From assembly GCA_965199865.1 (NCBI GenBank), contig CBDATU010000005.1, forward strand, positions 248,001 to 312,000: a stretch of DNA of 64,000 nt. The letters run 5' to 3'. Shown here piece after piece: positions 55,029 to 63,560 of the stretch. The notes under the pieces were generated by a model, which worked only from the letters and a program-made list of their open reading frames with translations, made no database searches and was not told where the DNA came from. A program made the position numbers and the translations under genes. The first letter of the stretch is position 1. Each line of letters begins with the position of its first letter. The stretch is from JAPOUP01 sp965199865. GTDB taxonomy: Bacteria > Pseudomonadota > Alphaproteobacteria > Rhodobacterales > Rhodobacteraceae.

Positions 55029-55370
55029 ATGACCCGCGATGCACTCAACGCCATCTGCGCCACAATGCCAGGGGCCGAAGCTTCCGACCCCTGGGGAGAC
55101 GGACATGATGCCTGGAAGGTAGGTGGGAAAATGTTCGCCTGCATTGGCGCGGCTACGCCAGGCATTGCAGTCAAGACCGAAGGGGTGGAGGTTGCCGAGA
55201 TGCTGATCTCGGCTGGCATTGGCACGAAAGCTCCCTACTTCCATAGATCCTGGATACTGCTTTCCTTCGATACCCCTGAGGATGAGGCGCGCCATAGAAT
55301 TGGGATCTCTTACCGCCTGATTCGATCGAAACTTCCAAAGAAGGTGCAGGCATCTCTGGATCCGGTGTGA
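55029..55370 (+). CDS. MmcQ/YjbR family protein
   Basis: A 113-residue protein of the YjbR double-wing fold: ATMPGAEASDPWGDGHDAWK, VGGKMFACIG and SYRLIRSKLPKKVQASL. The family binds DNA in E. coli by structure-based inference, but no function is established. AGGAG lies eight bases before ATG 55029. The invariant-looking WKVGGKMFA block is intact. Confidence 0.85.
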   Translation: MTRDALNAICATMPGAEASDPWGDGHDAWKVGGKMFACIGAATPGIAVKTEGVEVAEMLISAGIGTKAPYFHRSWILLSFDTPEDEARHRIGISYRLIRSKLPKKVQASLDPV

Positions 55371-55476
55371 TAGCGCACTACCACAACAGCACCTCAGGAC
55401 GGTTGGGATCAGCTCGCTGGGAAACCGGTCCGGTCCTGCCCGACAACACTCAATGTCCTATGTGAACTGAACCGCC

Positions 55477-56655
55477 ATGAATCTTTCCAACCGCATCATT
55501 GGCCTGACCGGAGGTGGTTCTGATGGCTGGGACGTGTTCCGGCGCGCCAGAGACATGATCCGGGACGGGATTCCTGTCGTGGAGCTGACGATTGGTGAGC
55601 ATAACGAAGGGACATCGCGCCAGATTCTGAACCAGATGCACCTGTCCGCCTGTTCCGGCAATACGGGTTACGCCTCAGTGCCGGGTACGACTTCCCTGCG
55701 CGACACCATCGCCACGCGGGCAATGGAGCGCACTGGTGTCAGAACGACCAGGGAAAATGTGGTTGTCACACCAGGAGGCCAGGCGGCACTGTTCGCAGCC
55801 CATGCCGCGGCATGCGACCCAGGCGATGTCGCGCTGTTCATAGATCCCTATTACGCAACATATCCCGGCACGATTCGAGGGGTTGGAGCGGTGCCGCGGG
55901 CCATTCTGGCCAAGCCGGAAAACGGCTTCCAGCCTAACGCTGCCGATATCGCCGCCGCGACCGACAACGCGAGGTCGCTATTGGTCAACACGCCGAACAA
56001 TCCCACTGGCGCCGTATACAGTGAGGACACTCTTTCCGGAATTGCCGGTATATGTCGGGATCACGACCTGTGGCTGATTTCGGACGAGGTTTATGATAGC
56101 CAGGTCTGGCAAGGCAGACATTTCAGCCCCCGGACCTTGCCGGGCATGCAGGATCGAACGTTGGTGGTCGGTTCCATGTCCAAGAGCCATGCGATGACCG
56201 GCAGCAGGGTTGGCTGGATCATTGGCCCGGAATCAGCCATCGAGCACCTTATCAATCTTTCCACCCACACGACCTATGGCGTACCGGGATTCATTCAGGA
56301 TGCCGCCATGTTCGCCCTTCGTCAGGGCGGAACCATCGAGGAATCCATTGCCGCAACCTTCCGAAACCGACATGCGATGGCGATGCGACTGTTTCGGGGT
56401 TCGAATGCGGTACATGCCGTTCCAGGCGGCGGAGCGATGTACGTCATGCTGGACATCCGCCGCACCGGGATGAGCGGCACGGAATTCGCCGAAGCCCTGC
56501 TTGATGTCGAACGAATCGCCGTCATGCCTGGCGAAAGTTTTGGACAGGCGGCTGCGGGTCACCTGCGTGTGGCGCTCACGGTTGCAGATGATACTCTTGA
56601 GGATGCTCTTGCCCGAATCGAAAGATTCGCTGCGCGGATCGCATCCACAACATGA
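55477..56655 (+). CDS. Class I/II PLP-dependent aminotransferase
   Basis: A 392-residue fold-type I aminotransferase. GGQAALFAAHAAACDPGDVA contains the cofactor phosphate region, LVNTPNNPTGAVYSEDTL the Asn and Pro block, WLISDEVYDSQVW the Asp that pairs with the pyridine ring, and SMSKSHAMTGSRVGWI the Lys that forms the Schiff base (near residue 236). The C-terminal substrate Arg is in HLRVALT. It resembles aspartate/aromatic-type enzymes; the amino acid cannot be assigned. Monocistronic. Confidence 0.92.
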   Translation: MNLSNRIIGLTGGGSDGWDVFRRARDMIRDGIPVVELTIGEHNEGTSRQILNQMHLSACSGNTGYASVPGTTSLRDTIATRAMERTGVRTTRENVVVTPGGQAALFAAHAAACDPGDVALFIDPYYATYPGTIRGVGAVPRAILAKPENGFQPNAADIAAATDNARSLLVNTPNNPTGAVYSEDTLSGIAGICRDHDLWLISDEVYDSQVWQGRHFSPRTLPGMQDRTLVVGSMSKSHAMTGSRVGWIIGPESAIEHLINLSTHTTYGVPGFIQDAAMFALRQGGTIEESIAATFRNRHAMAMRLFRGSNAVHAVPGGGAMYVMLDIRRTGMSGTEFAEALLDVERIAVMPGESFGQAAAGHLRVALTVADDTLEDALARIERFAARIASTT

Positions 56656-57045
56656 TTGAGTCAAGTACACACACAGCACTGGCTCAATATAGATCCAAAA
56701 TCTGGATATTCCACTAACTGCACCTTTTCAGAAAGCTCTGGAACGGTGGATGAAAGGCCCTGTCCAGGCCAAACTGACATATCGCCTTAGCGCGCCGATT
56801 GATCGGGCAGAGTCCACATACGACCAGGGGTCGCCCGACATTCCAATTTCCGCCAAATACACAATAGGTATCGTTGTTCGTGTAAAGATTGTATTCCAAA
56901 GAACGGCTCAAACTTTAATCCGCATTAACGCAGCACCCCAATATCACCTCGAATATACATCGTATTCTATCGAAACTAACGACCAATTTACCATCCCAAT
57001 ATTGGAATGCGACTGTTTGTATCCATATAATCTAACATACATTTC
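56656..57045. other. AT-rich interval
   Basis: About 390 bases, markedly AT-rich from about 56860 on. It contains no supported gene; a frame at 56750-57070 plus has no family motif. The change in composition continues into the next ORF and marks probable foreign DNA. Confidence 0.4.
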
Positions 57046-57567
57046 TTACATAAACCTTGTCGATGTATAAAATAATGTGTAACAGGCAACATTTCTTTTG
57101 AGATTGAGGAGTTTCTTGTTGGCTTCTATCACAGAAGGCGTATTTCTGATTGCCTTGATTTCCACGACTGCCCTAGGCGTCCGTGCGGTCTTGTACCAAA
57201 AGACAACGTCGTACTTTTCGCCTTCGGCCCCTCTTTCCATCGGAATTTTTCCGTCTTCGCATCCTCTGATTTGCTGAGCAAATGCGTCGATAAAATAAGG
57301 AAGGCCAAAATCTTCATACCTCCGAAATCCAATAAAACTCCGCAAAAGCGACTTATGCATCTGGTCCGGATACAGGCCTCCAGTCACCTCATCACAAAAC
57401 CGATGAGCTTCGTACGTCTTATCAAGCAATTGCTCTTCAGACACGGACTCAAGCATTGTGCCATTAACCTTGAAGAGTTCTTCCAATCCGTTCCCCATTT
57501 GATAATTGAGCATTACCCGAGTAAATGGAATATTCTGCCGACCGCGGTCAGACCCGTCTTTCATCAA
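57046..57567 (-). CDS. AT-rich ORF with PD-(D/E)XK-like motif, possibly partial
   Basis: A 173-residue frame with base composition unlike its neighbours. The central part reads YFIDAFAQQIRGCEDGKIPM and then YDVVFWYKTARTPRAVVEIK, with Asp and E-x-K in nuclease-like spacing. MLNYQMGNGLEELFKVNGTM lies near the start. It ends soon after, in ACYTLFYTSTRFM, so the protein looks like an N-terminal or short version of a restriction-type or Holliday-type nuclease domain. Transfer from another organism is likely. No partner methylase or immunity gene is visible. Confidence 0.5.
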   Translation of the reverse strand: MMKDGSDRGRQNIPFTRVMLNYQMGNGLEELFKVNGTMLESVSEEQLLDKTYEAHRFCDEVTGGLYPDQMHKSLLRSFIGFRRYEDFGLPYFIDAFAQQIRGCEDGKIPMERGAEGEKYDVVFWYKTARTPRAVVEIKAIRNTPSVIEANKKLLNLKRNVACYTLFYTSTRFM

Positions 57568-58131
57568 TCATTGTCGTCCCCTGTTCAACCGTTAGGTGCC
57601 CTCTTCTTCCTGCGCCGGTTCCTCCTTCTGCGCTAGCCTGAACACCATCGTCCAGAGACAGCCAAGCCGCACCCTCCCTCCGCACCGAATTCCAACACAC
57701 CAGCAACAGATTCCAGAGCCATCGCCTGAATTTCATGCCCCGAGGAACTGGAACAGGCGGCCGTTGTTCAAGCCACATTTCCTCATCACACAGCTGGTTC
57801 CGCGGTTCGTCGTGCCGTCTTTTGCCCATGGGGTCTCTTCCCCGCCACCTGCTTCATGACCACGAAGCTGTTCAGGCCTGTTCTTTCAGCACAGGACAGT
57901 CATCGTCCCGAACGCCGCGATGAACGAGGACTGCAACGGAACGCTTATCCTGGTGGTCCGCATAGGCGTGGAAACGGATGTCGATGCAGGGTCGGACAAA
58001 ATGGCGGGATGGAACCATGATGTCCTGCCCGGACTGATTCGAGCCTCCGCCAGGCCCAGCGAAAAGGTCTCGGCCAGGAGTGAAGACAAATGCGATGGTT
58101 CTATCAAATCAACCCTTGAGTTCCTCTCGCA
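57568..58131. other. Gene-poor interval upstream of the sugar operon
   Basis: About 560 bases. Short frames on both strands (57548-57829 minus, 57920-58138 plus) lack motifs and good starts. Composition returns to that of the bulk. Part of it may be remnants of a mobile element, but I recognise none. Confidence 0.35.
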
Positions 58132-58167
58132 GTTGTGACACCGATGTCATGACATCGGTGTCACAAC
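58132..58167. promoter_or_regulatory. Perfect 36-bp palindrome with two LacI-type operators
   Basis: The left half is GTTGTGACACCGATGTCA and the right half is its exact reverse complement, with the axis between 58149 and 58150. Each half contains TGACA-CCGA-TGTCA or its mirror, itself an operator-like dyad centred on CG as is typical for LacI-family sites. The palindrome ends 16 bases before the regulator's start codon, over or next to its ribosome binding site region, so binding would block transcription or its start. It is very probably the operator of the LacI-family regulator encoded next door. Confidence 0.82.
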
Positions 58168-58183
58168 CGGGAAGGAACATGCG

Positions 58184-59290
58184 TTGGCGACCATCTATGA
58201 CGTCGCAAAACACGCCGGGGTTTCCCCGAAGACGGTCAGTCGGGTGCTGAACGGTAATGCAGCTGTCGGTAAGGCCACCAGAACCGCCGTTGAAGCCGCG
58301 ATCTCAGACCTTGGCTACGTTCCGTCATCCGCAGCCCGGACCATGCGATCCAACAGATCCTGTCTTGTGGGGTTGATCACCGGAGCCATTTCTATGTCCC
58401 CGCAACGTGCGGACAATTCCGGACTCCCGGATCTCTTCATCATTCAGGGAATCCAGAAGGTGCTTCAGGAAGCTGACAGGACAGTGCTGATTTCGGACAC
58501 CGGAGGACGGAAGGATCGCATCCCGAAACTCATTCGCACCTTCGAGGAACATCGGGTCGAAGGACTGATCTATGTCGCGGAATTCCACCAACATGTCGAA
58601 CTGCCTTCGATCCAGAGGATTCCGCATCTGGTCATCGCCAACGGCTATGACAGCGAAAGGACCCCCTGCGTCATCCCCGATGACCGGCAAGGTCAGCGGG
58701 ACCTCACCGCTGAAATCATTGCCAAAGGCCACCACCGGATCGCCTATCTGACACTTTCTCCATCACTGGACGCGACCAGACTTCGTGTCGCCGGTTACCG
58801 TGACGCCCTTGGATGCGCCAATATCCCATTTGACCCGGATCTCGTATTGGCTGCGGACCTGGACCACAGTGACCTGGAGGCGGAGTTTCAGTTTCTGCAC
58901 GAGGCAATCGACCGGATACTGACCCTGTCCAGTCCGCCGACCGTGCTGTGCATGGGAAACGACCGAATGGCCCTGCGCGCCTACGGCATTCTGCGCTCAC
59001 GCGGAATGCGCATCCCGGAAGACATCTCGGTCGCTGGCTTTGACAATTACCAGATGATCGCCGAGACCCTCCATCCTCGGCTGACCACCGCGGCACTCGC
59101 CTACGGCACCATTGGTGCCTGCGCCGCGCAGATGCTACTGGATCTGATCCAGGGCAGGAAGGTCAGTGTTGCTTCCCCGCACCTGGTCCGTGGCCCGGTT
59201 CACTGGCGCGAAAGCGTTATCCCCCCGGAAAGCAACAGATCAGTGATCCCCTTCAATCAGTCTCACAAATTGGGAGGACTTAGGTCATGA
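58184..59290 (+). CDS. LacI-family transcriptional regulator of the sugar operon
   Basis: A 368-residue repressor. The helix-turn-helix and hinge are TIYDVAKHAGVSPKTVSRVL and EAAISDLGYVPSSAARTM; the ligand-binding periplasmic-protein-like domain covers about residues 60-345 (FDNYQMIAETLHPRLTTAAL is a family block near the end). The start is TTG at 58184, eight bases after GAAGGA; an ATG at 58179 is out of frame. The gene overlaps the binding-protein gene by four bases and lies directly downstream of the palindrome, so it likely represses its own operon until a sugar is bound. Confidence 0.93.
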   Translation: MATIYDVAKHAGVSPKTVSRVLNGNAAVGKATRTAVEAAISDLGYVPSSAARTMRSNRSCLVGLITGAISMSPQRADNSGLPDLFIIQGIQKVLQEADRTVLISDTGGRKDRIPKLIRTFEEHRVEGLIYVAEFHQHVELPSIQRIPHLVIANGYDSERTPCVIPDDRQGQRDLTAEIIAKGHHRIAYLTLSPSLDATRLRVAGYRDALGCANIPFDPDLVLAADLDHSDLEAEFQFLHEAIDRILTLSSPPTVLCMGNDRMALRAYGILRSRGMRIPEDISVAGFDNYQMIAETLHPRLTTAALAYGTIGACAAQMLLDLIQGRKVSVASPHLVRGPVHWRESVIPPESNRSVIPFNQSHKLGGLRS

Positions 59291-60546
59291 GACACACTAT
59301 TCTAGCAGCAACAATGGTCGGTGCCACAGCCCTGGCGTCCGGCGTGCAGGCTCAGACCGAACTGAGCATGTGGTACCACGGAGCAGGCAACGAAGTCGAA
59401 AGCATGCTCATCAATCAGATCGTGGATGACTTCAACGCCAGCCAAAACGACTGGGAGGTTTCGATCGAGAGCTTTCCACAGGCCAGCTATAACGATTCGG
59501 TCGTGGCAGCGGCGCTAGCCGGAGACCTACCCGACATCATTGATGTCGACGGTCCGGTCATGCCGAACTGGGCGTGGTCCGGCTACATGCAGCCGCTTCC
59601 CATCGATGAATCGGCCTTCGCCGACTTCCTGCCAGGAACCAAGGGGTATTGGGATGGCACGGTCTATTCCGTTGGCCTTTGGGATGCGGCTGTCGCCATG
59701 GTGACCCGCCGTTCCTATCTCGAAGAGGCGGGTATCCGCGTCCCGACACTTGAGGAGCCCTGGACCCACGCGGAATTCGACGCCGCCCTCGTCACGCTGA
59801 AGGACTCCGGAAAGTTCGAATATCCTCTCGATCTTGGCATGGCCTGGACGGGCGAGTGGTATCCGTATGCCTTCAGCCCGTTTCTCCAGTCGTTCGGCGG
59901 CGACATTGTTGACCGTTCTACCTACAAAACTGCCGAAGGTGCCCTGAACGGTGATGCGGCGCTTGCATTCGGAGAATGGTGGCAGAGCCTCTTCGAACGG
60001 GGGCTCGCACCTGGCACATCGCAGGATCCCGCCGACCGCGACAGCGGTTTCAACGAAGGGAAATACGCGATCTCGTATAACGGCAACTGGGCGGCACTCG
60101 GCATACTCAAAGCGTTTCCGGAGGATACCCTGTTTCTGCCCAACGTGGACTTTGGAGAGGGCTCCAAGATCGGGGCGGCCTCCTGGCAGTTCGGTGTCTC
60201 GGCAAGTTCCGAGAATCCTGAAGGAGCGGCGGCATTCATCGAATTCGCGCTACAGGACAGGTATCTGACGGCGTTTTCCGATGGCATCGGGCTGATTCCA
60301 CCGACCCCCAGCGCCTCCGAAGTGAGTCAGTATTACTCCGCGGGCGCCCCTATGGAGGTGTTCTACGGCCTTTCCGAGGCCCAGGCACTCGTACGGCCGG
60401 TTACCCCGGGCTATGTTGTCGCCGCCAAGATTTTCGAGAAGGCCTTGGCCGACATCGCAAACGGCGCCGATGTTGCCGATACGCTGGATGCCGCCGTCGA
60501 TGAAATCGACGCGGACATCGAACGTAACGGCGGTTACGGGCACTGA
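59287..60546 (+). CDS. Sugar ABC transporter substrate-binding protein
   Basis: A 419-residue secreted protein of the family 1 extracellular sugar-binding group. Signal peptide MRHTILAATMVGATALASGV is followed by QAQTELSMWYHGAGNE. LPDIIDVDGPVMPNWAWSGY and YAISYNGNWAALGILKAFP are typical ligand-domain stretches. Its ATG overlaps the stop of the LacI gene. A stem-loop follows the stop codon. The neighbouring glycosidase suggests an oligosaccharide ligand. Confidence 0.93.
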   Translation: MRHTILAATMVGATALASGVQAQTELSMWYHGAGNEVESMLINQIVDDFNASQNDWEVSIESFPQASYNDSVVAAALAGDLPDIIDVDGPVMPNWAWSGYMQPLPIDESAFADFLPGTKGYWDGTVYSVGLWDAAVAMVTRRSYLEEAGIRVPTLEEPWTHAEFDAALVTLKDSGKFEYPLDLGMAWTGEWYPYAFSPFLQSFGGDIVDRSTYKTAEGALNGDAALAFGEWWQSLFERGLAPGTSQDPADRDSGFNEGKYAISYNGNWAALGILKAFPEDTLFLPNVDFGEGSKIGAASWQFGVSASSENPEGAAAFIEFALQDRYLTAFSDGIGLIPPTPSASEVSQYYSAGAPMEVFYGLSEAQALVRPVTPGYVVAAKIFEKALADIANGADVADTLDAAVDEIDADIERNGGYGH

Positions 60547-60556
60547 CTTCCGGTTA

Positions 60557-60582
60557 CGGGGCCCCGATTTCCCGGTGCCCCG
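60557..60582 (+). promoter_or_regulatory. Intercistronic stem-loop after the sugar-binding-protein gene
   Basis: Outer stem CGGGGC at 60557-60562 pairs with GCCCCG at 60577-60582, with further pairing inside (CCG/CGG). There is no T-run. Position and type match the hairpin at 701-725 after the other binding-protein gene, fitting a role in higher expression of the binding protein than of the permeases. Confidence 0.5.
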
Positions 60583-60606
60583 GACCTTTGAGCCAAGAGC
60601 GAAGCC

Positions 60607-61677
60607 ATGGCGTCGGACCTCACCACATCGAACGGTACGGGGTGGGCATTTGCGCTTCCTGGCTTCGGTCTCATCACGCTCTTCATACTTACGCCGTTCT
60701 TTTTCGCATTTTACCTGTCATTGACGAATCAACGACTGATTTCGCCCAATCCAACGGAATTCGTCGGTCTCGAGAACTACCGCAATTTACTCTCGCTTAG
60801 CGTTCTCACCATCGAACCGGAACGCGACGGGAACGGCATTGTTGTCAGGGGCGAAGACGGCGACCTAAAATATCCTCGCGTGCGTAAATTCACCCGCAAC
60901 AATCCCGACTACCCGCATCTCCAGGGTATGCGTGAGTGGTTCAGATGGCGGTCTGGCGAGAACGTCAAGGTAGTCGTCGCCAAAGACGTTGTATTCATGA
61001 AAGCCCTGGTCAACACGCTCACATTCGTACTTGTGGTCGCTCCCGTACAGGGAGGACTGGCGTTGATACTCGCGCTTCTGATTAACCAGAAGCTTCGGGC
61101 GATCAATCTGTTTCGGACGATCTATTTCATGCCGGTCGTGGTTTCGATCGTCGTCGTTTCGCTGCTCTGGAGGTTCATCTTTGACGGTAACGATGGACTT
61201 CTGAACAGCATTCTCTCCTGGATCACGTTTGGTTGGTTCGAGCCGCGTGACTGGCTTGGCAATCCGGATACAGCGCTGGGGTCGATCATTGCCATGTCGA
61301 TATGGCAGGCCGTCGGGTTTCATATGGTCATCTGGCTCAGCGGTCTCCAGACAATCAGCCCGACTCTCTACGAAGCCGCCCGGATTGAAGGCGCCAGCGC
61401 ATGGCAGACGTTTCGCTATGTGACCTGGCCTGGCCTTCGCAACACCGCGATTCTAGTGCTGATCGTCATCACCATGCAGGCATTCGCGCTCTTCGCGCAG
61501 ATTGACGTAATGACCAATGGAGGACCACTCGACAGCACCCAGGCACTGGTATTCCAGGCAGTTGAGCGCGGCTACGGCAAACAGGACATATCGGGTGGAT
61601 CGGTGATCTCGGTCATCCTGTTCCTGATCGTGCTTAGCATCTCGCTTCTACAGCGCTGGCTCACGAGGGACCGATAG
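60607..61677 (+). CDS. Sugar ABC transporter permease, MalF/UgpA type
   Basis: A 356-residue inner-membrane protein with about six helices. The N-terminal helix is LPGFGLITLFILTPFFFAFY, and a periplasmic loop of about 85 residues follows (residues 50-135), longer than in most UgpA-like permeases and closer to MalF in style. The EAA loop is YEAARIEGASAWQTFRYVTW. It pairs with the MalG-type permease one base downstream. Confidence 0.92.
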   Translation: MASDLTTSNGTGWAFALPGFGLITLFILTPFFFAFYLSLTNQRLISPNPTEFVGLENYRNLLSLSVLTIEPERDGNGIVVRGEDGDLKYPRVRKFTRNNPDYPHLQGMREWFRWRSGENVKVVVAKDVVFMKALVNTLTFVLVVAPVQGGLALILALLINQKLRAINLFRTIYFMPVVVSIVVVSLLWRFIFDGNDGLLNSILSWITFGWFEPRDWLGNPDTALGSIIAMSIWQAVGFHMVIWLSGLQTISPTLYEAARIEGASAWQTFRYVTWPGLRNTAILVLIVITMQAFALFAQIDVMTNGGPLDSTQALVFQAVERGYGKQDISGGSVISVILFLIVLSISLLQRWLTRDR

Positions 61678-61678
61678 C

Positions 61679-62557
61679 ATGAAGGTGATCAACCCGAATG
61701 ACCGCGGACTTCGCCTGTTCATTCGGTACGTTGTACTGGTCCTGGTTGCGCTCATTTTCATCTTCCCTCTTCTGTTCATGGTGATGTCAAGTCTTAAGCC
61801 GGACCAGCAGCTTCTGGTGGACACTTCCAGCATGAACGCGTTTCTGCCGGTTGGCGACATAAGTCTGGACAACTATTGGGACGCATTCCAGCGCGCACCG
61901 GTGGCAACATTCGTCATGAACTCCGTTATCGTGACCGGACTTACGGTTCTTCTTAGCCTGCTTCTCTGCTCAATTGCCGCCTTTTCGTTTGTGTTCATAA
62001 ACTGGAAGGGGCGCGGCCTTATCCTGACCATCATTCTCGCGACCCTGATCATTCCCTTTGAGACCATAGCGATTCCACTGCTGCTGCTGGTTTCGAAGCT
62101 GCCCTGGATAGGATGGGAAGGGCTGGAATTCGGCTGGCTGAACACCTATCGGGTTCAGATCATCCCCTGGATCGCAGATGGCCTGACGATCTTTCTTTTC
62201 GTTCAGTATTTCAAGGATCTGCCCGCAGAGCTCGTCGAAGCAAGCCGCGTGGAAGGAGCAACGTGGTTCCAGATATACCGTCGCGTGATCATACCGCTTT
62301 CAGGTCCGATCCTGGCAACCGCCGCGATCCTGAAATTCCTGGTCATGTATAACCAGTATCTCTGGCCGCTGATGGTGGTGCAGCAGGAAAGCGTTCGACC
62401 AGTGATGGTGGGACTCGGCTATTTCTTCCAGCTCAACACCGCATGGGGAGAGCTCATGGCCTATCTCACTGTCATCACAGTCCCGGTTCTGGCATTCTAC
62501 CTCGCCCTTCAACGAACGTTCATCGCTTCAATCGCCTCGACCGGCGTCAAAGGCTGA
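61679..62557 (+). CDS. Sugar ABC transporter permease, MalG/UgpE type
   Basis: A 292-residue inner-membrane protein with six helices (VLVLVALIFIFPLLFMVMSS first). The EAA loop is LVEASRVEGATWFQIYRRVI, typical of the MalG group. It starts one base after the stop of the partner permease, so both are tightly co-translated. Length is normal. Confidence 0.93.
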   Translation: MKVINPNDRGLRLFIRYVVLVLVALIFIFPLLFMVMSSLKPDQQLLVDTSSMNAFLPVGDISLDNYWDAFQRAPVATFVMNSVIVTGLTVLLSLLLCSIAAFSFVFINWKGRGLILTIILATLIIPFETIAIPLLLLVSKLPWIGWEGLEFGWLNTYRVQIIPWIADGLTIFLFVQYFKDLPAELVEASRVEGATWFQIYRRVIIPLSGPILATAAILKFLVMYNQYLWPLMVVQQESVRPVMVGLGYFFQLNTAWGELMAYLTVITVPVLAFYLALQRTFIASIASTGVKG

Positions 62558-62572
62558 AGGAGTATTCACCTC

Positions 62573-63556
62573 ATGGTTCTCGCGCTGAAAGACGACTGGA
62601 TTTGGGACAGCTGGTACATCCATGACGGTAGTTGCTGGCATGGGTATTTCCTGAAAGCGCCCAAAGCCATCAGGGAGCCGGAACTACGCCACTGGAATGT
62701 CACCCAGGGTCATGCGGTCAGCAAAGATCTCATTGAGTGGACCCATTTGGGCACCTGCCTGACTCCCGCCCCCAGTCCGGCATGGGATGACTGCACCACA
62801 TGGACCGGTTCGGTCGTCGGCGATGACGTAGGGGGCTGGCATCTGTTCTATACCGGCAGCGCGCATGCCGAGAATGGACTCTATCAACGAATTGGCCACG
62901 CTGTCAGTGACGATCTGCATTCATGGCGCAGGAGCGGTGTCCAACCCTGCCTGGATCTCGTCGGACCGGCGGCGACACATTATGAAGTCGATCATGTAAC
63001 CGAACTCTGGCATGACCGTGCCATGAGGGATCCATGGGTCATGTGCGACCCGGAGACCGGTGGATGGATGATGTATTTTACCGCACGGGCCGCGGGTGTG
63101 AAGGAAGCGAACGCGGGTGGCGCGATTGGATTTGCGACCTCCCCTGACCTGATCTCCTGGACGCTCCAGCCACCGGTGTTTGTTGGCGGATATGGTCAGC
63201 TTGAAGTTCCACAGGTCTTTGAGATCGGAGGTATCTGGTACTGTCTGTTCTCGACTGCCGCGGAGCACTTTTCGGATGCCCAGGCAGAAGCAACACCTGG
63301 AGGGCCCGTTACAGGAACGCATTATCTTCTGGGCAGCAGCCCTCGTGGTCCATGGCGCATCGCACCCGGACGCTTTCTGGACGGCTCCCTTCCCTGCCAG
63401 AGATATGCGTCCAGGATACTGGATACGCCTGATGGGCTTGTCATCATGGGGTTCTCGGATCGTCCGAATGGTGCGTTTGTAGGACATGTTATGGATCCCC
63501 AGCCCGTCACCGTGGGAGAGGACGGGCGGCTGGCTGTGCTCGAAATGAGTGGTTAG
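62573..63556 (+). CDS. Glycosidase of five-bladed beta-propeller type (GH32/GH43-like)
   Basis: A 327-residue protein without a signal peptide, so it acts in the cytosol on imported sugar. It starts MVLALKDDWIWDSWYIHDGS, with an Asp where GH32/43 enzymes have the first catalytic acid. GHAVSKDLIEWTHLGTCLTP and RDPWVMCDPETGG (the RDP motif) follow, and GQLEVPQVFEIGG supplies a Glu in the place of the acid/base. Candidate substrates are beta-fructosides or arabino/galacto-oligosaccharides; the family cannot be fixed by eye. It sits between the permeases and the ATPase, an unusual but operonic position. Confidence 0.8.
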   Translation: MVLALKDDWIWDSWYIHDGSCWHGYFLKAPKAIREPELRHWNVTQGHAVSKDLIEWTHLGTCLTPAPSPAWDDCTTWTGSVVGDDVGGWHLFYTGSAHAENGLYQRIGHAVSDDLHSWRRSGVQPCLDLVGPAATHYEVDHVTELWHDRAMRDPWVMCDPETGGWMMYFTARAAGVKEANAGGAIGFATSPDLISWTLQPPVFVGGYGQLEVPQVFEIGGIWYCLFSTAAEHFSDAQAEATPGGPVTGTHYLLGSSPRGPWRIAPGRFLDGSLPCQRYASRILDTPDGLVIMGFSDRPNGAFVGHVMDPQPVTVGEDGRLAVLEMSG

Positions 63557-63560
63557 GCAA

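Noticed and set aside
57548..57829. 93-codon minus-strand frame upstream of the sugar operon
   Set aside because: No motif; start lacks a ribosome binding site and the frame crosses the boundary of the AT-rich ORF.
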